This document shows positions 1 through 9,658 of a stretch of DNA of 64,000 bases, in pieces. The position numbers were made by a program, and so were the translations under genes. The stretch lies in assembly GCA_018398805.1 (NCBI GenBank), contig JAGFBZ010002257.1, positions 62,001 to 126,000 on the forward strand. The letters are read 5' to 3'. The stretch's first letter is position 1; every line of letters starts with the position of its first letter. This DNA is from Hirundichthys speculiger. Lineage: Eukaryota; Chordata; Actinopteri; Beloniformes; Exocoetidae. Below the pieces are notes generated by a model, which was given only the letters and a program-made list of their open reading frames with translations, had not been told where the DNA came from and made no database searches.

Positions 1-60
1 CTCGGCACAGCCCCGCCCCTCGCTTCTGATTGGCTGACAGAGCTGCTCTGACCTACTTTT
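1..60. promoter_or_regulatory. GC-box and inverted CCAAT motif at window edge
   Basis: CCCCGCCCC (an Sp1-type GC box) followed closely by GATTGGCTG (inverted CCAAT box) is a promoter-like pairing. It could belong to a gene left of the window. Evidence is limited to the motifs. Confidence 0.2.
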
Positions 61-92
61 GACTCTAAAGGAGAAAGTTGAAGGTTGTTATC

Positions 93-126
93 CTTATATA
101 ATATAATATAATATAATATAATATAA
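93..126. repeat. (TATAA)n microsatellite
   Basis: A run of ATATA/TATAA units at the left boundary of the interrupted hAT copy. Confidence 0.8.
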
Positions 127-447
127 CCTCAGAAATCGCCTGTTTTAATGTCATGATTGTAGCTCAGGGTTTTGTCAGTCAACTTTTTTATTTTTCATAA
201 AAAACAGGATGACATTATTGCCCTGGCAGTGGAAATAAGCTTTTTTTTTTTTTTTTTTTTACATTAGATTTACACTTAATATGTGTTACTGACAAACGGG
301 TATAGAAAATGGATGGATGTGTTACTGACAAGTGCTGATGTTGAAAGTGTTTGAACAACAAATGTTATGACACTTTAGTTCATATGGCAGCAGAACATTT
401 AAATAAAAGTGGACTTAACACTACTTTTGAATTCATTATTTGATTTT

Positions 448-491
448 GCGTATACAGTGTGATTAATCGTGATTAATCACACTGTATACGC
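448..491. repeat. Perfect 21-bp-arm palindrome
   Basis: Two perfect 21-nt inverted arms (448-468 and 471-491) are separated by two bases, inside hAT copy A. The other copies have only one arm at this point, so the second arm arose by local inverted duplication. Confidence 0.9.
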
Positions 492-549
492 AATGTGATA
501 TTATTTTTTTATTCATTCATTTAGATTTGTTAATTAATAGCATTTTTAT

Positions 550-1002
550 TGGGTCTACTGCCCCAGTACCTCAGTGAATATATTTCTAAAACTAATTGCA
601 ATTACGACCTGCGTTCCAACGATTTTTATGTACTTAAAGTGCCCAAAGTTCGCTCTGTGTTAGGGAAACACAGTTTCAGGTACTCTGCCCTGCTTCCTGG
701 AACTCTCTGCAGAACACGCTGCACTTGAAAGAACTTATCAGTCTTGGAACTTTTAAGAATTCTATTAGAAACCTTGAAGCTGCTTCACACCAAAATTGCA
801 CTTGTTTTAACTGAAAACCTTTAAGTTTATTATTTTTACCATTTTATTGTATTTAATGCACAAGTGGATCTGTATGTTTGTGTTTATTTGTCATTGTAAC
901 TGTTTTTGGCTGCTGTCTTGGCCAGGCTTCTCTTGGAAAAGAGGTCATCGTACCTCAACGGGACCGACCTGGTTAAATAAAGGCTTAATAAAAATAAATA
1001 AA
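550..1002 (+). mobile_element. 5'-truncated LINE 3' fragment with target-site duplication
   Basis: Flanked by a perfect 15-bp duplication (TAATAGCATTTTTAT at 535-549 and 1003-1017) and ending in an AAATAAA-rich tail after CCTGGTTAAATAAAGG, a common fish LINE 3' end. The 5' half resembles decayed reverse-transcriptase C-terminal coding sequence. It is inserted in hAT copy A. Confidence 0.8.
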
Positions 1003-1017
1003 TAATAGCATTTTTAT

Positions 1018-1267
1018 ACTTTCTGTAAGAGACAGAAATGAGGGAGTTGTGTTATGTTTGTGGTGCATGGGATGGTGGTGGTGGTGGGGGGGGGGGGGGG
1101 GTATGTGGAGGACTGCTTTGTTTGTGTGTTTTTTAATTGTTATATAGTATATTGGGGTGTGTGTTGGCTTTTATTTTAATGTACAGTGTTTTTATTATCA
1201 TGTAAAGCACTCAATGCTGCCTGAGGTCATGAAAAGTGCTTTATAAATAAAGTTTTATTTGATTTGA
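1018..1267 (+). mobile_element. L2-like LINE 3' end
   Basis: Ends with TAAAGCAC ... GAAAAGTGCTTTATAAATAAAG and (TTTGA)n, the typical tail of teleost L2-type LINEs (also at about 3.7 and 52.4 kb). It contains a G-run at about 1086-1101. Confidence 0.65.
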
Positions 1268-1663
1268 GCAGAGAAATCATGTGATTAATCATGATTAAAA
1301 TTTTCATCGTTGCCCAGCCCTAAAAATATTAAAGTTACTTTGAGTCAGAGATATATGTCACTTATTTAATTATGAACTATTAGAGATGTGTACTGTATTT
1401 GGATATTTTCTTTATTCTGTTCAGATTTTTATTTTTCTCCGTTAGGAAGCTTGTAACAGAGGGAATTAATCATCTGGGATCCAATAAAATAGTTCTGATT
1501 CTGGTCCACAGGAGGCAGGAAAACTCCCGGATGGACAGCTATGCTGACGGACAAATCACAGAACCGGTGACTAATCAGTCACATAATATCTTAAAAATCT
1601 CACCAAAACCAACAAAGCAATTCAACTGGCTAGGAATGGTGACTTTCTGGAGTCAGGGGGAGC

Positions 1664-1992
1664 AGGGTTAGGGTTAGGGGTTAGGGGTTAGAGGTTAGAG
1701 GTTAGGGTTAGAGGTTAGGGTTAGAGGTTAGAGGTTAGGGGTTAGGGGTTAGAGGTTAGAGGTTAGAGGTTAGAGGTTAGAGGTTAGAGGTTAGAGGTTA
1801 GAGGTTAGGGGTTAGAGGTTAGAGGTTAGGGTTAGTTAGGGTTAGAGGTTAGAGGTTAGGGTTAGAGGTTAGAGGTTAGGGTTAGAGGTTAGAGGTTAGA
1901 GGTTAGGGGTTAGGGGTTAGAGGTTAGAGGTTAGAGGTTAGAGGTTAGAGGTTAGAGGTTAGAGGTTAGGGTTAGAGGTTAGAGGTTAGAGG
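1664..1992. repeat. Interstitial telomere-like array (TTAGGG/TTAGAGG/TTAGGGG)
   Basis: About 330 bp of head-to-tail TTAGGG-type units, mostly the 7-bp variants TTAGAGG and TTAGGGG with some canonical TTAGGG. The flanks are ordinary repeat-rich DNA, so this is an interstitial telomeric repeat, not a chromosome end. Confidence 0.9.
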
Positions 1993-2479
1993 CCCAGACT
2001 GCAGAACAGAGCAGCTTCCTGACAGACTGGGCCGTGTTTAAGGCAGATTGGGTTCTGACAGGATCAGGGAGGTTAGTGGGCTGTAAAGCAGCCAGCAGAG
2101 GTTGGCAGGTCTCAGCAGAGATTTCATAAGCTGAACATGGAGCAGATCAATAAGTCCAGGCTGACTGCAGCAGGCTGAGCTGACCATGTGGTCTGCTGGA
2201 AATGATACCATCTGCAGTTCTTGAAAGAAAATGTTTTCCCATTTCCCAGTTGAGATTTTAGCAGCTGGACAATTTTGAAGCCTCATTTGTGCGTTTGCTT
2301 TATTTTTTTTTTTGCCCCATTTCATAATGTACAAAATGTGTCAAGTATGTAACAGACAGTTTAGTCGCCCATATGGACCCGTGCCATCCTGAAACGTGCA
2401 CCGTGCTGTTGGTCTTGCTGAACAACAGGGATGCTGGTGACGGCACATGTGGCCCGCAGACCTGAATACATCAGCAGGT
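1993..2479. other. Unassigned sequence
   Basis: No gene, RNA or repeat was recognised. The minus-strand reading frame here (about 98 codons) has no family resemblance. Confidence 0.5.
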
Positions 2480-2933
2480 TAGGGATGAAACGATTACCGG
2501 TATTACGGTAAAGCGCGGTGATATTTCATGCAATAGCAACGACCGTTTATGTTTGATTTAATTGTATTATCGCGGTCGACTACCGGGATATATAATCTCA
2601 GCCTCGTTCAAGTCTCACGTGTAGCTTGTAATAATCATAATCATAATAATCTTGTAGTAATCAGTTGCGATCACGGTTTCAAAGCCTCAGCTAATATGAT
2701 CTACAAACCACCACAAAAATAGTCCAACACCTAAAATAAACCCTCAAAACAAAGACACTGCAGTCAGGAAAACAAAACAAGAGCATTCAAATTTAAAACT
2801 AAAACAAAATGCATCTCCACCTAGTTCACCCATAATGCACTGCGGTCGCCCGACAAGCAATTTTATTATTTTGTTAATTTACTTATTTGATTTTTTCAAA
2901 AAAGCAACCATCGACAAATCTGTTTTACTCTTG

Positions 2934-3874
2934 CAGTGATTCCCAAAGTGTGGGCCGCGGCCCCCTGGTGGGCCGTCGAGGTACTGCAGGTGGACCGTGA
3001 GAGGTTATTCAAATAATACAAATATGTTTTAAATCATCGATCTTTTTTAAATATGTTTTTAATTACTGTGAAATATTAACGGCATGATTTAATAATAATA
3101 ATAATAATAGATTCAATTTATATAGCGCCTTTCAGAACACCCAAGGACGCTTTACAGAGTAGCAACACACAGAACAGAAGACAAAGACAAAGGACAACAA
3201 CACAGGCTACGGGAAAACTCGGCCTAGCTAATCCAGACCAAATGCCAGAGTGAACAGATGTTTTTTGAGTGATGATTTGAATGAGTCCAGGGTTGCAGCA
3301 TGGCGTATGTCAGAGGGAAGAGAGTTCCAGAGAGTGGGGGCAGCCACACTGAATGCTCTGTCCCCAAAGGTGCGTCGGTTGGTGCGAGGGACAGCAAGCA
3401 GACCCATGCCGGTGGACCGAAGGCTCCTCGATGGAGTGTGATAGTGAAGGAGGTCTGATAGATACGGGGGGGCCAGGGAGTGGAGGGATTTGTAAGTGAG
3501 GAGGAGGAGTTTGTAGGAGATCCGGAATGTGACAGGGATTTAAAAACAAGAAGTAACAAAACAAACCAGTTAAGTGTTATTCTACCGTTATCTTAACTTA
3601 ATATGACAAGTGTCACCTTATTTGTTGACCCCTTACATTAATATCAGAACATAGCTTCTAGTCCTGTATGTTGATCACAGTTGTGTTTTTTTTTTTTTTT
3701 TTAATTATTGTGATAATTTCTTTTATATCTGTAAAGTACTTTGTGTTGCATGTTCTTGCATGAAAAGCGCTATACAAATAAAGATTGATTGATTGATTGA
3801 AAGGTTTCAGTGGGCCGGTGAGATTTTTCACATTTCAAATTGGGCCTTGGTATTCTGAAGTTTGGGAAAGGCTG
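2934..3874 (+). mobile_element. Charlie-type hAT nested in family II hAT
   Basis: Left end CAGTGATTCCCAAAGTGTGG and right end AGTTTGGGAAAGGCTG form imperfect inverted termini typical of Charlie-like hATs. A related left-end fragment lies at about 45013-45180. The target-site duplication is weak. A LINE fragment occupies its middle. Confidence 0.6.
3092..3801 (+). mobile_element. LINE/L2-like fragment(s) nested in the Charlie-type hAT
   Basis: Starts with (AAT)n and TATATAGCGCCTTTC, contains the teleost repeat block with GAGAGTTCCAGAGAGTGGGGG, and ends AAAGCGCTATACAAATAAAG with (GATT)n. The short reading frames across it belong to the repeat, not to a host gene. Confidence 0.6.
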
Positions 3875-4504
3875 CTCTATAGAGCAGGAGACGGTCAGGT
3901 GATGCTCAAGCTCCAGCTTTGAGCATAACCGCTGTTCAATAGCCACATGTAGAAGTGGGACGTTTTGAAGTGTTAACCATAGTTGTTGAACAGCAAAATC
4001 AGGCAAGATCAGCTATTTATACTGCAATTGGTTTGGTCTAAGTAGCTGGCTAATTTTATGTTGGGTTTTCACTGTCAACCAAGTGAAAGTGGTATGAAGA
4101 AAACATTTGTTCGACGGTTAACAGTACAACAGTCCCTAAAGGCAACGTGTTTGAGAAAGGTTTTCAGCCTTGTCAATCATGATGTCCCGCCCCCCGCGTT
4201 ATATCAGGGTCAAAAGTCTGAACCTGAAAAAAAAAAAAGATTCGAAAGTGAAAAAAAGATTTGAACCTGAAAAAAAAGATCTGAAATCTGAAAATAAGAA
4301 ATTTGTAAGTGAAAAAAAAAAATAAGAGCCCAAAGTTCAATATCAAAACTTCAACTTTCAGTTTCAGATTTTTGTTTTTGAGTTACAAAACTTGACCCTG
4401 ATTTAGCTCCATATAACATCGGTATTGTAACGTAAGTATGGCGGAAACTGGTGATAGCACGCAGGACATTTACCAACCCACTAAAAGGACGAAATCTGAG
4501 GTCT

Positions 4505-4507
<3 letters not shown>

Positions 4508-4580
<73 letters not shown>
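4508..4580. repeat. (TA)n microsatellite
   Basis: About 36 uninterrupted AT/TA dinucleotides inside the family II hAT. Confidence 0.95.
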
Positions 4581-4582
<2 letters not shown>

Positions 4583-4949
4583 TACAATTTTGGTTCCTGA
4601 TAACTGTTTGCATATTTTGACCTATTATGGCTGTTAAAGCGTTCATTTAAACTTGCACCAGACAAATAAGCTTTGTTCCTGTAATTTATTTTGTTCATTT
4701 AAAATAAAATCTCTTTCAGTGCCAGTTGTTTGCCCTTTTAATGTAAAAGTTTCATTTTGATAAGAATTTAGCCTCTAGTGAGGCTAGTGGGGCTAGTGAA
4801 GAAAATCCCAAGATTTTGTGAAATTATTTTAATGTACATGTCCTTTGGACATTTGTACAGAAATTAAGAATACCGCGATAATATCATAAACCGTGATAAT
4901 TTGGTCACTATAATCGAGATGTAAAATTTTCAATATCGTTACATCCCTA

Positions 4950-5289
4950 CAGCAGATGTGTTTCCATTATTCTTGACGACGGGAAATAGAAAATATCCCC
5001 AACAGAAAGACGTCAGTTTTTGCAAACACTCCCATACATAAAAAAAAAAATATATATATTTTTGCATTAAGTAGTTTTTCTAGCAATTTGAAAAAGGAAC
5101 AGGTAAAGACACTGATCCAACTAGAGGAACATCTTCTTTTCTGCAGGAAGTGGTTCTCAGATGTACCAGACAACAAAAGAGGAGTCACTGCTTTGCAAAA
5201 CTCTTGTTGTTTGACCCCGAGAAATAAGGACGGAGTGATCCGTCTAGAGTCGTCCCCACAACATCAACAACTGACGCGTCTGTACTGTT
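4950..5289. other. Unassigned sequence downstream of syt12
   Basis: No gene or clear repeat recognised. Confidence 0.5.
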
Positions 5290-5298
5290 GAATCGCTT

Positions 5299-5304
5299 TT
5301 TATT
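5299..5304 (-). promoter_or_regulatory. Candidate polyadenylation signal of syt12
   Basis: An AATAAA hexamer on the minus strand lies about 1.5 kb past the syt12 stop and is followed by T/G-containing sequence. Other hexamers may be used; no transcript evidence is available. Confidence 0.3.
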
Positions 5305-5982
5305 TGAAACAGCATTCACACAATACACTGGATCGTTGAGGCACATTCACATCGACAGCTAAATAACTTCATGCATGGTAGGATGGAGGCTACAGCTTTG
5401 TTGAATCAAATCCAAATGCCGACTGTGAATGGAAATATTGCTTCGTTATTTGGCACAGTAGGAAATATTGTCTGTTACGTAACTACAAGAGTGATATTTT
5501 GGATAGATTTTCAGAGTGAGGTGAGAACGTGACCAAACGGGTGCAGCGGCAGCAGGTTCTGCTTGCAAAAGAAACCAAAAAAAAACCAAAAACCCAAAAA
5601 CAAACAAATCAGAACACAAATAACACTGTTTAGGCTGAGAGTTAGATATTTTACAGGATAAAAGTGACGTCACTATTGCACAGCTGAGGCGGATACGACA
5701 GCACCTGGAGACTCTGAACGCTCCCAGACGGTCGTCACGTTGCTGTCGTTTCAACCCAAAAAACATTTTAGCCGTAAAGTGTTTTCAGCTCAACTCAAAG
5801 GAAAAAATAAAAAGCTGTGTGACAAGAGTCGAATGAGAAACATCTCACTCAGGTGTTTTTCTCAGACAAAAGAATTCAAAAATAAAGGAGTTAGTCCACT
5901 GTATGCCACAGGTAAAGTTCCCAGAGGTGTTTTTGACAATAAATATGACCGTTCAGCTGTGAAACAGATGTTTTTATATATA

Positions 5983-6019
5983 CACAGGGTTAGGGTTAAT
6001 CTCTAACCCTAACCCTGTG
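5983..6019. repeat. Inverted telomere-motif hairpin
   Basis: Two perfect 16-nt inverted arms, CACAGGGTTAGGGTTA (5983-5998) and its complement (6004-6019), are separated by five bases. Each arm holds two TTAGGG-type units. Confidence 0.9.
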
Positions 6020-6816
6020 CTGCATGGATGGAAGTTGGTGATTATTCGTCGTCGTCTCATGTAAAATGAGATTTTCACCCATAATTAAGAGGAAAAATGA
6101 CAACGAGGAGAATGTTTTAGTGCACTATTTACAGTTTTAAGTATGCTTCTGCAACAAGTATTGCATCAAAAATAGAACTAAGTCAACTTCATGTGATGAT
6201 CACATCGGATTCGGCCACCCTGCAACAGCTGCTACAAATTACGATTATTTCACCTGGATAAGAGTACCTGGATATTTTCAAAAGCACAATAAATACTAAA
6301 ACATACCAAAACCGATGGGGGGGGGCGGACTCGGCTCGGCTCTAAATCTGCTACAGAGTCAGTCAGGTGGGCGCGATCAAAGTCTGGACTGATTCCTGAA
6401 AGAGCGGCGACGTCATCCCTCCATCCATCCCATTATCCTCTAAACAGCTAAGAGACAACGGAGTCGGCACCATGCAGCATTTAATTCAAAATAACACCGA
6501 CGTCCAAACTGAAATCTTTAACCCCCCCACTCACCTTTACAGCAGCTGCAAGCATTTTAAAGACCAGCTTCACCCATAATGCACCTGAACCAGGATGAAG
6601 CTGGATAATAAAGACAACACTGAAGCTTATAATTACGTAAGGGATCAATGACGCACTCGTTTTCACATCAAACACTAGCTTTGAAGACTCCCTCCCCTCA
6701 GATGAAGGTGTGACCCCGCAGCAGACTTTAATGCGGCTCTAAACGGGGAACGTGATAATGTGGGATTTTGTTTTTTTTACTGAAAATGAGCGGGGTTTGA
6801 AGGTGCGCTAGGAGGA

Positions 6817-6990
6817 CTAGATCCTGCGTAGAGGGTGCCACATGGACACGGGCTTCCTCAGGGTGGCCAGCATCTGGTTCCAGTGGGTGATCCCCATCCC
6901 GCTGGCCTCGGGGCCGATGATCACGTGACCCAGGTTCTCGCCCCGGCCGTCGTCGGTGGCCTCCGCTACTGTCACCCTCAGGGAGAGCTC
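6817..6990 (-). CDS. syt12: syt12 last coding exon (C2B end and stop)
   Basis: This 174-nt exon encodes ELSLRVTVAEATDDGRGENLG, then HVIIGPEASGMGITHWNQM, LATLRKPVSMWHPLRRI and a TAG stop at 6819-6817. The WHPL-type C-terminus is shared by synaptotagmin C2B domains, and the GMGxTHWNQMLATLR stretch is characteristic of Syt12. Loop 3 (AEATDDGRGEN) lacks the normal Asp pair, consistent with Ca2+-independent function. Confidence 0.95.
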   Translation of the reverse strand, partial: ELSLRVTVAEATDDGRGENLGHVIIGPEASGMGITHWNQMLATLRKPVSMWHPLRRI

Positions 6991-9607
6991 CTGCAAACAG
7001 CACAAGGTGGTCACACCAGCAGCTCTGGACTCGGTCAGATCAACACACGGCTGCTACCATTTTAACCCCGCCACATTTATCTGCATTTAGTTTCATTGCA
7101 GCTGGGCTCATTTTCTCACTCAAAGAGCAGTTTAATTTTTTTGCACATTAAAAAGGTCCAGTGTGAAGGATGAAAAGATCCATCCACCACCGGCTCATCC
7201 TTTCTGCTGTTTCAGAAAGATTAAAAAAAAAAAAAAAAGGCTGTAAAGAGAAACCTGGAAAAGCCTCTGGAGCCTGTCCTTTTATTTCAGTGCAGACGGA
7301 ATAAAACCAAAATGTGTTGTGATCAAAAGTTAATACCCACTCTTTTCTTTTCTTTTGTTCTGTAAAGACATGATAAAAATCCGCAGATCATAGGACCTGA
7401 ACTTTGCTTTTTTTTAAATTGCTGCTATATGAACAAATTGACATGGGTAAGTTGCAGATTGGTGCTGCTAAGCGTTAGCTCAGTTGTTTGATGTGAATGT
7501 GAACGTTTCATTTTGATAAAATTTTGGTTTCTGATGTTTTAGTATGACAAGAAAATCACAAGATTTTGTGAAATTATTTAAATGTATGTGTTTTTTGAAC
7601 ATATGTACAGGAATGAAGAATACCGCGATAATATCGTAAACCGTGATAATTTGGTCACTATAATTGAGATATCAGATTTTCTATATCGTTACATCCCTAG
7701 TTTGGAGGCAGGACGGCCCGGCACGTCTTCTGATACCACTCTGACCCACTAGAGGGGGAGTGACGCTGTCTTGTGATGTGCTGCCCCCCTGTGGTCACAA
7801 ATGGTACTCCTGCACAGAGTGGCTTTAAAGTGGACCACCAGCTCTGACCAGAACTGCAGCTGGAAGCACAACAATCTCACCACCTCATCTGTAAATGTTA
7901 ACGTTTGTTTTACATGTCGATATGCTGCGTTTAGTTAACTTTTATTTATCGTCCCTTTAGGTGCCTCAGCATCCTTCTTTTTTTACTGTATGGAGGTAAA
8001 ACCCGACGTTAAACACAGATCTTTCTCAACTTAAATCTTCCGTGTAGATAAATAAAGCTTTACAGTTTAATTACTCCTCAGTCCGGAAACATTACGACCT
8101 CAAATCAATATCACAGTTAACTGCAGCTCACCTGCAGGACGATGGACGGCACGGAGAAGATCATGGCTTCGTTGAAGATGGGGTTCGTGTCGTCCCTTTT
8201 CGTTGAAGTCTTCTTCTTGCTGATCTTCCTGCCGTCTTGTAGGAGATACACTTTGACGAACGGATCTGACCGTGGGAAGAAGGAAGTTAGACAGGTGTCA
8301 GTTCAGCACATCTCTTCACATTCAGAGGCAGTTTTTCTTCGGCAGGAGGAAGTGAATCATCCAGTGAAGCTCACGGATGGATTGATACATTCAGAGTTCA
8401 TACAGGCACATGAACAAGTCCCTGACCTGCGGTGTTCTTGTCGTTGGTCCACACCAGGTTCTTGCACTTCGCCACGACCACCGTGAGGCGCTCTGCCGTC
8501 GGCAAGTAGCTGAGGGACAGCAGGATCTCCCCGACCGCATCGACGGCCTGTGGAGTCAGAGCCGAGGGCGGCGGACACAAAAAAAATCATCAAATTCAAT
8601 TCAAGTGTCCTTGCTGCTTTAATTCAAAGATGCCGTCATTAAATCAAAGCAGTCACTTAATGGACACTTCAGTCATTAAAACAAAGCTGATGAGACCAAG
8701 GACATCGCAGGCAGACACTTTAGTGGATGTAAAAGCAAACTAAAATATTTAACATTCAAATGCTTTCATTGTTAAAAAGGTTGTGATTCAGTTTTCATGT
8801 CTAATTGTTATTTCATGACTTTCATTTGGAATTATTCATCAGAATTGCTGCAAGGAAAATGTAATCTTGGTAATAACAGAGTTTTACTGAGCGTCATTAA
8901 ATGCAGCATGTAGTACTGTTTAACTTCCAGCAGGGGGCAAAGTAAGTCAGCCTGATACTGTACATACAGTTTATATATAGATTTATATTAGGGCTGGGCA
9001 AGTTAACGCGTTATTATCGCATTAACTCATTAATTTATTAACGCTGACAATTATTTTATCGCATGTTAACACATGTAGCTCACATGCTTTTGTTTTGAAA
9101 AGTCTGTTTCTGGCTGCTGCAGAACCGGAAGATAATTGGCTGAAATCATGTGAAAAAGTAAAAACAGACACGGAGATGGTAAAGTTACTGAACTTTAACA
9201 TTGACATTTTCATTTTAAAGTTCTCCCAGACGGAGGATTCAACAGAAACAAGGTTATTTGCCAAGTTGAATTCCCGTTAAATGCTTCTGCTGTTACCTCA
9301 GAAATTACTTGTTTTAATGTTCTGATTGTGGCTCAGGATTTTGTTGGTAGACTTTATTTATTTTTCATAAAAAACAGGATGACATTAATGCCCTGGCAGT
9401 GGCAATAAGCTTTATTTTATTTGACATTTTTTAAGATGAGATTTACACTAAGTATGTGTTACTGACAAGTGCTGATGTTAAAAGTGTTTGAACAACAAAT
9501 GTTATGACACTTTAGTTCATATGGCAGCAGAACATTTAGATAAAAGTGGACTTTACACTACTTTTGAATTCATTATTTGATTTTGCCTATACAATGTGAT
9601 ATTAGCC

Positions 9608-9658
<51 letters not shown>

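Larger units (their letters stand above)
124..1322 (-). mobile_element. hAT family I copy A, reverse orientation, split by two LINE inserts
   Basis: The right end reads CGTTGCCCAGCCCTA (terminus of the family that begins TAGGGCTGGGCAACGATTAA in other copies here). Sequence at 124-500 matches the interiors of the copies at 9.0-9.6, 25.8-27.0, 39.6-40.7 and 58.2-59.0 kb. Two LINE 3' ends (550-1002 and about 1018-1267) separate the two parts. The family recurs six times in the window; no transposase reading frame remains. Confidence 0.8.
2480..4949 (+). mobile_element. hAT family II copy with nested elements
   Basis: Begins TAGGGATGAAACGATTACCG and ends ATCGTTACATCCCTA. Flanks CAGCAGGT (2472-2479) and CAGCAGAT (4950-4957) form a 7/8 target-site duplication. 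The interior holds a second hAT (2934-3874) and a (TA)n tract. A second full-length copy is at 12957-14100 and a 3' fragment at about 7490-7701. Confidence 0.85.
5290..6816 (-). other. syt12: Probable syt12 3' UTR
   Basis: The region directly downstream of the syt12 stop has no competing gene. A minus-strand AATAAA (5304-5299 on the plus-strand numbering) could end the transcript at about 5.28 kb. The UTR would then include a telomere-motif hairpin at 5983-6019. The boundary is inferred only from the polyadenylation hexamer. Confidence 0.4.

Noticed and set aside
1664..1992. Possible chromosome end
   Set aside because: Units are mostly variant 7-mers and ordinary sequence continues on both sides.
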